Below, one piece after another: positions 24,032 to 35,600 of a DNA stretch of 64,000 nt. The stretch covers positions 306,868 through 370,867 of the forward strand of contig JANFAH010000057.1 of the NCBI GenBank assembly GCA_024663395.1, read 5' to 3'. The first letter of the stretch is position 1, and each line of letters opens with the position of its first letter. Below the pieces are notes generated by a model. The model made no database searches. It had not been told where the DNA came from and saw only the letters and a list, made by a program, of their open reading frames with translations. The translations under genes were made by a program, and so were the position numbers. This DNA comes from Pisolithus tinctorius (taxonomy: Eukaryota > Basidiomycota > Agaricomycetes > Boletales > Pisolithaceae).

Positions 24032-25474
24032 CTACAGCTTCGCTTGGGGCTCTGGACCCCTCCTATCCGCACGAACAACACCTTCCTGACAGGTAACCGC
24101 AACAAACGTCCCCGACCGGCTGTATAGCTAATGCGGAAAACGTCGACAATTAATAAACCCTGCAGAAGCAACGCACTTACCCTTCCATGTACAACTCCGC
24201 GTCCGTCCCCCGCCAGAGGACAGCTCACCTGGTTACACCTATGTACACAATAATACACCAACCGCAATGGAAAAGGACATACCACGTAAAGCAGCCCATC
24301 TTCACAGCGAAAATTGTCGCTATAGCACGAATTGATGAGCGCTCCAGTTGGCGGAACCAAACCCACGGTAAACCTACTCGTAATACCAAATCGAGTGATC
24401 CAAGGTCGACTACATGCCTACGAGTCAGGAACGAAGCGAAACAACAGATAATTATTCACATTCATAGCCAGAGCATCGGGTCCAGTGGCAAACCGCCGCA
24501 GCTTCAGGGTGTCAGCTGCGACGGCGATGCTGATCAAGGTTAAGAAATATGCAAATACCAGAATCGAAGCCATTGGCTCACAAATTTAGGTCTGACATAT
24601 ACGCCAGTATACACTATGGACGCTTGAGTATCTCACATCAGAACAAACGAAAAGGTTGCTATACACACCTTTTGATAAGGTACTTCGTAGGGCTCTGACC
24701 TTCCAGTCCGCGCTTGCATCCAGTATGTCGACGCAACTGTGTCATTACTTTCCTTCACATTCCATGACACCCTCCTGACCGCAATGGGACCATTGGCGCG
24801 TTCCTGCATTTGCACACCTCCCGAGAACGCGCTTATGCACGGAGGCGGATTCTACTCACAGTAGCATACGTCAGATATATTTCCTTGAGCCTCTTGTCTA
24901 TGCCACTTTGCATCGCCCGCCGCCTAAAAAGATCCTCTTCCAGCTCGCAGTCCTCGAGTTTCGGAGCGTCAGGCATGGGCCACTGGTAGGAAGGCTGCCA
25001 CGGTTCGGGCGCGTGGAATGAGCATAGCAGCATAAAGATGGCCTTGCCACTCTGGACAGCTTTCACGCCTCGCGTACTGTACGAACGCCCCTCACGCAGT
25101 CTCTCCACGTAATAGATGATAGGAACGGCCGGAGATGCACTAAGCAGGAAGTAACACTGGTTAAAAATGTGAGGGGCGGCAAATAGGCCACTGGCAGTCC
25201 GTGCTTACATGAATCGACTAGCCTCTGAGAGTCAGCAAAGCGTCGACAGCAAGATATCGTTTCGGGCATGGGTGCTTACATGAAGGCCGAAAGCAGGATC
25301 AACGCATTGCGTTGCGGAGACGATGGCCTGGGAGATGACTTGACCACCAAAGACGCCTTTCGAGCGCATGGGCACGAACAGACTGACTGAGCGAAACAGA
25401 TTGTTATCAATTTGTTCGACCTCTAGAGAAGTAGAAATTTTCGAATGTTCTGCTTGGTCGGTCCGCACCTCCAT
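24032..25474 (-). CDS. Peroxisomal acyl-CoA thioesterase (TesB/ACOT8 type)
   Basis: Hydrolyses acyl-CoA to free acid and CoA; double hot-dog fold. ATG at 25474 gives MEVRTDQAEHSKISTSLEVE, then RSKGVFGGQVISQAIVSATQ, the first hot-dog helix. GRSYSTRGVKAVQSGKAIF and PIAVRRVSWN follow. The second domain is spread over many small exons: LAYMSDLNF, STLDHSIWYYDDNF, AGDGRGVVHGR and FVAVTCQEGVVRA, containing the Asp, Ser/Thr and Gln region typical of TesB. The last residues are AKL, a canonical peroxisomal targeting signal type 1. At least seven introns, several flanking exons under 60 nt. A role in peroxisomal beta-oxidation is likely. Confidence 0.9.
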
Positions 25475-25701
25475 GTCGTTTACGCAGCAACAGACAGGGC
25501 AATGGTGAAGAATCTTTTGCAACCCGTGATGAAACACTACGTGGTCGGCGTCAAGTACTCTCAAACACGAGATCAAAACCCTGTTGCTTGGGCGCGAACA
25601 TTAATGCAGAAGCACGTGAAAATCCATTATTTGACCGGACGTCCCAACTCCTACCAGAAGATATAGACTTCCCGTGACCCGAAAATAATATCATGTTTAG
25701 T

Positions 25702-26789
25702 TTATATGATCTCCATGTCCACAGTAAACCCGCACTCATGACAAACCTGACGGTCATGTCCGTCTTCGGCCCTGTGAGCGGTCCCGAATACGTGCTTGTG
25801 TTCTTGATTCTTTCGCCTTTGCCATATACCCTCTCGCGTACGCCGTCGTAAATCCCGTAGTGACTCCTCGAACTTCTTGCTTTTCTTTTTCTTCTTCTCT
25901 TCAACCCGACGTTCCCACTCGGCATCCAATGCTTCTGGGGAACCCCATTTCTTCCATGCAAAATCCTCAACCTGAAGTCGCAGAAATAGCATCATGTTTG
26001 CAAATGTAGATTTATGTGGGTTCGCTTTAAGCAAATGAGGCAGGAGTTCGCGGTCCCGCAGCTCGGCTCCAAGAAAGTGAACACGCAGCAAATAGTACTT
26101 GAATTGGACACCCACCATCTGTCAACAAATAATCCTGCAAGGGTTGGAATTAAATTCGGGATGCTTAGATGGATGGACAACTAGCGAACCTCTTTACATT
26201 CGGTCTTCGTCAGGAGGCTGTACTTTTCTGGATACTTCTCCTTGCACGTGTTGCAAACTAGACACCCAAAGACCTTCCGAAAGGTGTAGTCAATATCGAC
26301 ATTTTGACATTCCCTGCACTTTGCGTTGAGGGTCGGATCAAGGTAAATCGCTGCAAGTGCCTCAGGAAGAGCAAATTCTCAGTAACAGGAGCAACGCACG
26401 CGGCTCTACATTCTGCATTGCGCGTTCTCTTTCGCGCTGACGCTCCTTTGCCCTCATGTCTTCATCTACCTCTTTTCCATCCTCGACCAAGAAACCACCC
26501 TTGGAGTTGACCATCTTCGATAGGTCGTACTCGAAGTATGAACCCAAGCGAGAGTCGCGTTTGAGTGGCTTTGACGCTTCGGGACGAGTGGGAGAATTGG
26601 AGGTGGCAGGCGTCACCTCGAGCGGGCGTTTCTGATTCGCGTTTCGCTCAGATGAAGACTCTACATGTTCCCGCTGTTTCTGGCGAGTCTTTGCTGAGGG
26701 AAGAGCACTCCGTCGTTGTTCGGAAATGTTTCTTTGTACTCACCTTTCAGCCGGTTGAGCTCGATCGTCCTCAACTCCTCAGGGGTCAT
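25702..26789 (-). CDS. RAD14: DNA repair protein RAD14 (XPA homologue)
   Basis: Damage-verification scaffold of nucleotide excision repair, nuclear. ATG at 26789 gives MTPEELRTIELNRLKAKTRQ. The zinc finger is CREC, seventeen residues, CNTC, followed by EKYSLLTKTECKEDYLLTD, the hallmark XPA block. Then HLLKANPHKSTFANMMLFLR and WKKWGSPEALDAEWERR follow, as in XPA. The C-terminus is very basic and ends with a second Cys pair, VCHECGFTVDMEII, matching the C-terminal tail of animal XPA. Five exons; frame continuity checked through each join. Family assignment is sure. Confidence 0.93.
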
Positions 26790-27052
26790 AGTGCTCACAC
26801 GTCAAGTAGACAACCTGCGGAAGTGGTATACGGGGGCAGTTGGCCCTTTCCGATCTCAGGTCGTCAAGTTCTTGAGTGCTCAGCACGAGTGACTGACTCA
26901 GATAAAGACAATATTAGTGGTTTTTCGTCGAGGACTGTACAGCCAAGAATCACTGGAACGGGTTAATTATTATGTAATCTGTACAACACGAAGTGTGCGG
27001 CAGACGACATGCATTGGTAGCCTCAGATTTGAACCCAAAAATGTAAGAACAT

Positions 27053-29336
27053 CTACGATGCTTCCCCATCAGTGAGAGGTTTTTCATCCGTGGCTGTCTC
27101 TTCTTTATCCCTGTCCGGAGAGACGTCATCCATAATCCCCTCCAATGGTGTCACTCCCCTCTCCGTTGCTGACGGTATATCATCGACGTCCATAGAGATG
27201 AGCGCACTCGCAGTCTGTGGAAACGTCGTGTGTCCGCTCGGTCCAGCTCCGTGAGTCGAGCCAGAAGGACCAGAAGTAAGGATGCCCACACCGATTCCAA
27301 ACTTCCTCATCCCTCCGTCCTCGGTCTCACTTGAATGACTTCTGCTCTGGCTTCCCCGTTCTCTGTAGTTGGAATGATCCCTCCTTCCACCTTCTCCTTC
27401 GTCATCTGAATCAGAAAACTCTCCGTCGGCTTGGACGCGTGAGTCAAGGAGGCGTCTGTGTCGTCTTTCGTTCGGAGGTATAAGATCCTCGTCCTGATTC
27501 ATATCGTCCATCGCGTCGTCTATCGGCAACTTTGGAATATCTGCTCATTTCAAAACTATTCAGGGAAGTTGTATGACAGAGTTGACCGCCATACCTGTCA
27601 TTTGCACACTAGGTGGGCCCTTCAACCTGCGTAGATTGTCAAGGACAATATTTTTCACTCGCTCGAGATATTCCGGGGTGTTCATGTCCTCCGTATTTGA
27701 CGCTTTCACATCAAGTTCATAATCTGGACCAAAATATTCGTAGTACTCATTGACTGGTATATCTGGCCACTCGTCGTCAAAAAATGGTCGAACAAGTTAA
27801 AGAATACGGACCCCGTCCGAGTTCCACCCCGGCAGCCAAACCCGTCTCGTAAGCCCACGCTCGGCTGACATTACGCATGGTGTAGCCGCCGCCACCAAGA
27901 AGGAGCAGTGGCTTGTTGAAGGACTTGACAAATTTGACGCAGTTCGCGTGGCCTACTAACTCAGTCAATTCCGTGCGAAAACAAGATCATTCCGATTCGG
28001 ACCTCTCATGGACAGATTTAAGCAACCCAACTTGTCACCTGATAGCGAATCTGTTCCACATTGAAGTACAATTGCTGAGGGGTCGTAGTACTCCATCACT
28101 TGTCGGATGACCTGCACGAGTATCAGTGAGAGGAACCAGGTAAATGGCGATGGACTGACAGGTTCGAATACGGACTTGTAATTCTCATCAGAGATACCGT
28201 CCCGTAGCGGAAAGTTGAGGGCATAATGCTTTCCTTTACCAATGCCTATGTCCTTCTCCGGTATTCGCAAAGCTACATGAAATAGTAAAGGGAGGACCCA
28301 CGCGAAGTTCACCGGTTCCAGGGAAATACTCCCCGTATTTGTGGAAACTGACGGTCATAACACGATCTGTAGTGTAGAACGCTTCCTCTACCCCATCGCC
28401 ATGATGCACGTCAATGTCAATATAGAGGACGCGACTGTGATACCTGGAAACATGAAGTGTTCAGATCCTGCTCATGAAGAGCGACCGATTCTCACCTGAG
28501 GAGTTCCAGTATACCCAATACAATGTCTACTAATTATCAGGGCTAGTCTAAACTGCAAGGATCTTTGAAAGCGTACCGTTAACATAGCAAAAGCCACTGG
28601 CCTCGCTCTTCTTCGCGTGATGTAGCCCCCCTGCCCAGTTGATCGCAATATCGCATTTGTCTCGGCTCAACCGCGCAGCACCCTCTGTTGGCGTTCAAAA
28701 ATTATGGTCGTGAATAATAGCAAGCTACTTGCCCATCGAACCACCGGCAGAAATGGAGCAGTAATCAAAGAGACCGTCGAACACAGGACAATCATCACCA
28801 ACGTTGTCTGCAACGGATTGTAACAACGCTTTAAGAATGATAAATCAAGCGAGGCACAGAGAGGCTAACATTTATGCTGCTCTTTGATGTATTGATTCAT
28901 GTTGCTGGGCGTTATTCGACTGAGGAAGTCGACATACTCGTCAGAGTGAAACTGCGTCATCTCGCGTTTCGTGGCTGGTTTTGCACGCTAGGGCAGCATA
29001 AAAAGATCAGGGTCTCATGTGGGCATAGGACCAAGACCGTGCACTGACAAAGATCTCCATTTTTTTGTAGAGGCCGTAGTTCATGACGAGGGAATGACAC
29101 ATTCGTATCCTGGTAGGTTTCATCCTGCATTTTGTACAAATGTTAACGGGTCATGTCAGTCCTCTGAGGTGCACTCACGGATGACCGGGTCCATAGTGGA
29201 AACCCCCGATGTCCGAGTCGAAGAAATAGCACTGCAGTTAGATAGGGTTAGAGGGACCAAGCCGAAGATACCGAGAGTTATGTACCACGCGTTTCCTCTG
29301 AGTATCACCCTCAACAGGAGTCCATTCCCCTGCCAT
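27053..29336 (-). CDS. RPD3: Class I histone deacetylase RPD3
   Basis: Zinc-dependent deacetylase of nuclear co-repressor complexes. ATG at 29336 gives [18 protein letters not shown], then small exons with the usual N-terminal blocks. Catalytic features seen are the GGLHHAKK histidine pair, DIDVHHGDG metal ligands, and [17 protein letters not shown] near the C-terminal end of the domain. [20 protein letters not shown] is typical of HDAC1/Rpd3. The tail of about 180 residues is acidic and Ser-rich and ends [11 protein letters not shown]. About 15 introns. No missing catalytic residue was noticed. It lies on the same strand as RAD14, 263 bp upstream of that gene's start. Confidence 0.94.
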
Positions 29337-29598
29337 CTTCCCTGACAAGAGAGATTACCAATGATCCCGACGATTATTTCTTAGAAACGTCACAAGAGGG
29401 TGAGGTCGAGAATTGGGCTGAGGCAGATTTGAAACAGGGTTACATATGCATACACTCCTTGGCACGTGGCACCTTAGGAAATCCCCCTGTCAAAAAGCCT
29501 CACTGCAACACTGCAACAAGTTTACATTCGAAAAAAATCGCGAATTCCTATTACAAAAAAGCTCGCGGATGATGTACCAAGTAACTCTCCTCCGTGTT

Positions 29599-30408
29599 TC
29601 ATATCTTAGCCTTACCTAAGGGTGCATCGCTGCCCTTGTGGACGAGAGTGGATGGTGCAAATCCGAAATCATCAGGTAACATTATACCCTACGACGCGGG
29701 ATCAGGCTTCCCTGCGACAACCGAAACGGTGGGCATACCTGCTCGCTAGCTATCACGCGGATCTAGAGCGAGATGAAAAGTCAGCGACTGACTAGGGTGA
29801 GGAAAGTGTCACCCGCACCATAGACCAGTGATGGACCGCGTGCAATCCAGCGAACCATAACTTGAAAGAACACGAATCATGTCACAGTTCTCATTCGTTC
29901 TGAGATCCTTACCTCTCGGCCGAACGTTGTTTCGAACGTTTGCGGAAAGGGCGTTATTGCGTTCAAGGTCATTGGTTGATCCAATTTCGCGAGAGGTGCA
30001 ACGGCCTTGACTTGCGAGATGGCATCTGCCAGTGCGATACGAGCTTTGGATAGGCTGCTCTCCATGGGAGTGTTACGACTGCGAGTGTCGTACGAAAAGA
30101 CGTACGGCCCATCTCCGCCTATGCAGTCCAGGAGCAGAATGAAATGGTCTCGCGCGTGTCGCAAGTGTTTTCCTTGAGCTTTTTCAGCTACGTTGTAAGC
30201 CAAGGTAAATGGGCGCCATACCTATGGTTGAGCCAGGAAGGGACTTCGATTGTTTAGTGAGTTGGTCATCATCAGTGAGGATGTCGGTAACGAGATCGAG
30301 AGCCTGTCGCAGGACAGTGGTAGAAACGAAGACCAGGTCAGCTAGCGGATCAAGGTGGTCATGGTCACCGGATTCGAGTGGAGTTAATGTAGATGGCGGT
30401 CCGGACAT
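29599..30408 (-). CDS. DinB-like putative metal-dependent protein
   Basis: ATG at 30408 gives MSGPPSTLTPLESGDHDHLD, then a four-helix-bundle-like sequence with LRHARDHFILLLDCI and LWFAGLHAVHHWSMVRVIAS. The His positions (ARDHF and HAVHHW) match the metal site of the DinB/YfiT superfamily. The protein ends SDAPLGKAKI at 29599. Introns near 30190-30230, 29880-29930, 29766-29820 and 29700-29740. Bacterial DinB-fold enzymes are often thiol transferases, but the fungal version has no known activity. The reading TTG 33 nt upstream of the ATG is not needed. Confidence 0.65.
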
Positions 30409-30875
30409 GATAGTCAACCGAGACTGTGCTGCGCTGGACAATATATCGGTGTGTGGGGATCAGTACTCAGTGATCTGTCCAACACACGTTCCAGCGAAGA
30501 AAGGAATAATCAAGCCGATATTTATATGATAGGAGACACAGCGGTAGCATTTAAGTGAACGGAATGATAGAAGTGTACCATACAAGGGATTGCTGTATAT
30601 TCCTCGAGCCAAATTTCGGACATCCCACTTTGACACGATAAGCTGCCCGAACTCAAGGCGAGGACCGCGAAGATTTCTCTACCAGAGATGCTCCAAAGCG
30701 GATCAGAGACAGGAAGATGAACAAGAATCGATCAACCGTCGTCGTCACGCTGGCCTCGCAAGAGTAGAAAGAACCATCAATCCTGAGAAGCTGGCGTTGG
30801 CCTGCTGACATAATCCACTCCACCTCTATACCCGGTTCTTCCCTCCGATGGCTTCCAAGTTCTCTGCCATTAGAC
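30409..30875. promoter_or_regulatory. Divergent promoter between DinB-like and succinyl-CoA ligase genes
   Basis: About 470 bp shared upstream region of two divergent genes. ORFs here are short and conflict; a purine-rich patch lies at 30700-30730. No gene seen. Confidence 0.4.
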
Positions 30876-32541
30876 ATGTTCACGTCCCTCAGGCAAGCTC
30901 GTTTGCTGGTCCAAGTAAGTCGATTACAACAGAAGCCTGAAACCCTTTAAATGACCAGTCTGTTTTCTTGGACAGGCAAGTCACGCCGGCCAAAGGCGTT
31001 TCCTCTCCCTTCACGAATACCAGTCTGTGCAGCTGCTCAACTCGGTGGGTCTGCCCGCGTACCAACTGATGCCCAATTGACGGCAATTTAACTCGTGTCC
31101 TTAGTACGGTATTCCAACGCCTAAAAGCATACCAGCCAAAACCCCCGAAGAGGCATACAGCGTCGCAAAGAATTTCGGTATTCCATATTCATGAAGCACG
31201 GCATCGAGGAGTAGTAATCAATTTCAACAGGTACCGATGAGCTTGTTATCAAGGCCCAGGTTCTCGCTGGAGGCCGGGGTAAAGGCAAGTTTGACAATGG
31301 GTTCCAGGGCGGTGTCCATGTTGTGAGCAGGTACGTTTCTCGAAGCAAAGTTCTTCACGTACCCACCTGTCTTAGCCCCGAACAGGTTAAGGAATATGCG
31401 AGTAAGATGATCGGATCCAAGTTGATCACCAAACAAACGGGTTCCGCTGGCAGAGTTTGCAATGCTGTGCGCACTTTTCGAATGTCCCTGTATCTATATT
31501 CAATCCTTGACAGGTGATGCTTGCTGAACGCCGTGACCCCGCTCATGAGTACTACGTCGCTGTTCTCAACGATCGAGTAACACAAGGACCAGTGTTGGTT
31601 ACTTCGAATCAGGGTGGTATGAATATCGAGGAGGTTGCTGCTAAGGATCCCAATGCCATCATCACGACACCTATCGATTTTGACAAGGGTTTGGATCCAG
31701 CCGTTGGTCTTGACATTGCCAAGAAACTCGGTTTCAAGGGCGAGACTGCCCAACGCGAGGCAGCGGGTATATTTGCCTCTCTTTATAAACTCTTCAGGGA
31801 GAAGGATGCTACACAAATCGAGATTAATCCTATGGCAGAAACGGTTGATGGTCATGTCCTTTGGTTTGTTTTCCTTCAAAGCCTGTTTGAGTTGCTCTGA
31901 CGATAACAGCATGGACGCGAAGCTTGGGTTTGATGATAATGCCGAGTTCCGACAGCGGGATATTTTTGCCCTTCGAGACATCTCGCAGGAAGAGCCTTCC
32001 GAGGTTGAGGCCCAGAAAGCAAATTTGAATTTCATCAAGTTAGATGGGTCGATAGGTTGCCTTGTCAACGGTGCTGGTCTGGCAATGGCAACCATGGACG
32101 TTCTTTCGCTACATGGTGGAAATCCAGCCAACTTCCTTGACGTGGGAGGGTATGCTCGTCTACTATCACTACTGTCCTTGCTTGGCTGATCACACCGTAT
32201 AGCGGCGCTACCCCGGAAACTGTCAAAAAAGCGTTTGAGATTCTGCTTAGTGACCCGAAGGTGAAGAGCATATTTATCAACATCTTTGGGGGCATCATGC
32301 GGTGTGATTACATCGCCGAGGGAGTGATCAAGGCAACAAAAGAGCTTGGTCTCAGTATACCTTTAGTTGTCCGGCTCAAGGGTACGAAAGAGGCCGAGGC
32401 AAAACAGTAAGCTACGTACTGGAGATTTTTCTGAGCTGGCTGACTTTTTTCTGTAGGATGATCAGAGAGTCGGGTCTGAAGATTATACCCTTCGATGGTC
32501 TTGACGAAGCTGCCGCCAAGGCAGTCGAGTTGGCCGTGTAG
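30876..32541 (+). CDS. LSC2: Succinyl-CoA ligase beta subunit, mitochond­rial
   Basis: TCA-cycle enzyme subunit binding nucleotide and succinate. ATG at 30876 gives the presequence [13 protein letters not shown], then [17 protein letters not shown], the start of the mature ATP-grasp domain. Other blocks are [29 protein letters not shown]-like [53 protein letters not shown] and [29 protein letters not shown] near the C-terminus binds the alpha-subunit phosphohistidine region. The protein ends [12 protein letters not shown]. About eight introns. No odd residue noticed; nucleotide preference cannot be judged from the sequence. Confidence 0.95.
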
Positions 32542-32655
32542 TTTGCTATAGACTTTATTTTATGAGTTTGATGTACACTTGATTCGTGCGTGTCATCAGG
32601 GGAGCTAGATAAGAGGTACTATCGGGCGCATGGGATAAATACTATATCGACACAA

Positions 32656-35600
32656 TCAACACCATGGACGAGAAAATGGAACATGATTGTACACAGGTTG
32701 AGAATGTTGGTTTGAGGGATGTGACTGCTGGGTGAGGGGGCTGCCGGTTACGCCGTCCGCACGTATCGGTCCACGGGGTGGCAGAGCTGGACTCATGTAG
32801 GGTGGCCGGTGTGCCGACGGCATTATTGGAGGGGGGTGCATCATGACGGGGCTCCCACCATAGATCGGAACATTGGCAGTGGCCGCAGGATGCATAACAG
32901 GGCTCATCATTGGTACGCCACGAGGGTGCACGGTCCCACTGGTTGAAGTTGATGTGTTTTGATTCGTAGATGCAGGCCCATACACAGGAGGAGGCATAGC
33001 ACCTGCTGCAGGATACGCAATCATCTGGGTAGGGTAGGGTGATGCTATGGGTCTCATTGCACCATTATGATTTTGTGAGCCTTGTATTGGAACCCAGACG
33101 TGTTGGCCGTATGCTTGAGACGGGCCATTCACTGGCACTCGCGGTATAGGGCTTGTTGTGGCGGGGTATAGATTAGGACTTGAGGAATGCACAAGCATCG
33201 GAGAAGGAAACCCCGTGTAAGCGGGTCGCATAGGAAGGTTGGGAGGCTGGACCGGGTTGGAATACGTGAAGGTGGATGATCGGGTAATAGGGCCACTCGG
33301 AGCCTGTGGGGACATCGGAGCAGCTCGATATGAGGTGCCAGAAGAGGTTGGCACTTGCTGGAAAGCTCTCGTAACCTCATGGATTGACATTTTCGAGGGC
33401 ATAGCAGAGCTTGTTGGAGGCGGGGTTTCGCCACCTTCGGACTTGACATCTTGGATAGTGAACGGTAGAGCAGTGAGGTCGTCAGCGATCCCTTCCAGTG
33501 AATTCACAGCCGGAATTGGTTCCCTATCAGCGGCTTGTGACCATACTGCTTTCAAGTGTTCTGGATCCGGAGCCCTTGCAGGCGAGTCCTTGGGCGTGAA
33601 GTTCAGTGGAGACTTTGTCCACGATGGCCCGAATGACGCTGATGCCGGGTTCAGCAGTGAACGTTCGGTCTGTCGTGCAAAACAGGCCAGTTAGTCTGAG
33701 TAATGAAATTCGAGAAGCAAACTAACAGAGCCCTCAGAATTCTTGCTTTCAATTTGCGCGTTAGTAGCAGTCTTTGGGGACTCCATATCCTTTGCAGGCT
33801 CGCGAGTAACAACATCTTTGGAATTGGCAGGCAACAATGACAGGGAGCTTGAAGGAACCGAGGGCGTAATCGCGATGCTTGGCTCTCCTGAAGGCAGATG
33901 GTATCCATCCTCCAGCTCGCTACCGACAATGAAATTGACTGAGCCATTAGGTTGTTGAGTAGTCGAGCTAGGATCGCGATAGAAACCGACAGCCGAACCT
34001 GGTGGCAGTTTGGGCTGGGTCCTTAACCGCCAGAACTGTTTTTCCGCTTTAGCAGAGGTATCATCCTCTGCTGACTCCGAAATATCTCCCGCGGAAGGTT
34101 CGGTGGTGCGCGCAGAACCGTGTGAAACATCGCAAGAGGGGGGAAGTTCCCCTGACTCCACGGATTGTTCAGACACCTGACCCTGTGAGTTGGAGTGGAC
34201 CCGGCGCCACGATACAAGCTCATCAAGTGCCTTCGGTCTCCCGGGTTGTGGACTAAACTTCGAAAACACTGTCGGGAGGTGTACCCTAGGTGCATTGCCC
34301 GCTTGCCTAGTGGGACGTGGAAGCACGATTTGGTACTGGTGGTTTGTGAATTTTTTGAAGATTACGTCATTGATCGAGAAATCATGCTTGTTCATCTCCT
34401 CCACTGGAGGATCCCAGGACAAAATGTCCCATCGCACGCAATCGGGTCTAGTAGCAAGGTATAGCTGTTGCTCGGGCACTGTGTCAATGTGCCGAGAGAC
34501 ATGAGAAAACTTCACTTTGACACCCGATGTGAGTTGAGGAGAATGCAGTGGGTCACGCCCTGTGACTCCAAAAGCCTCATGTTCATAGTTATGGTGCAAG
34601 CGCGGGAGCCTCAAAGCCGGAGGTAGCCACCTTTCTTCTTTCGGAAGCGTTCTAGCGGCCGCTAGGGGTTTCTTTGACGTCTGACCAACAGGTCCCGGAC
34701 GACCATCGGCCACATCGCTGGGGACATCCTTTGCCGAATCCACCTGCATGTTGTCGAGCGCGCCCTTGATACGGGATATAACGACTTCTAGAGCTGATAT
34801 AGGGGCCTCACGGAATGACGTGAAGTTCCTCTGTGGCCGATGGATTGAAGAGTGGCCAATACCCGATGAGAAACTGTCAGTGGAGGGTCGGACGGTCGAA
34901 AGATTCTGATTGAAAGCGAGGTGTCGTTCTGTGGTTGAGCGTTCCGCAGCGCCTACAGTCTGTCTTTCTGTAAACTGCCTCATCCCCTCGCGTTCTTGGG
35001 ATTCAGTAAGATTCTGGTCACCGGGTACATCTCCCAAGAAATCACCTTGAAGAGGTTGCCCATGTTGCAAGGGGGATTGGCCCCTTGAGGACGCCGCATG
35101 AATTCCCTCTGCACTGATAAATCGGTCGAGGTCCGAAAAATCCACGACTTCGAGGCTTTCATCAGGAGCGTTGGTGTCCGGTGCTTCACCTCCATAAAGC
35201 ATTGGAGGACGGGACAAAGTCAGTGATGGAGTGAGTGACAGCGGTCTTTGTAGAGGGGTACGTGCATTGCTCCTCCAAGATTTTACATCACCAGGGCTGG
35301 ACGGTTCTTCAGGAGCGGAATCGTGGGAAGTCGCGCTTTGGTGCGAAGGCCGAGTATCTTGCTTCAAGGAAGGTGTCCTCTCTAATATTGTTGGTTGGGA
35401 TGGAAGCGAGGACGTCTCTAGGTCATGGGCCACTTCGGCCTCTCCCGTAGAGCTGGCTGCCTTTTGACCCATCTCGACAACAGGGGCCTACTCTATCGGT
35501 CAGCGGAAGTTCTATCCGTTAGGTAATGATTAACCTGGGCTTCCTTATTAGCTTCAGCAACGTTCATCTGCAGCTCCAGTTCAGCAGCTTTCCTCCGAGC

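Noticed and set aside
23953..24366. 137-codon minus-strand ORF
   Set aside because: It reads through introns and exons of the thioesterase 3' half in mixed frames; the spliced TesB model explains the interval.
33239..33694. 151-codon plus-strand ORF
   Set aside because: Antisense shadow of the Pro-rich C-terminus of the same large gene.
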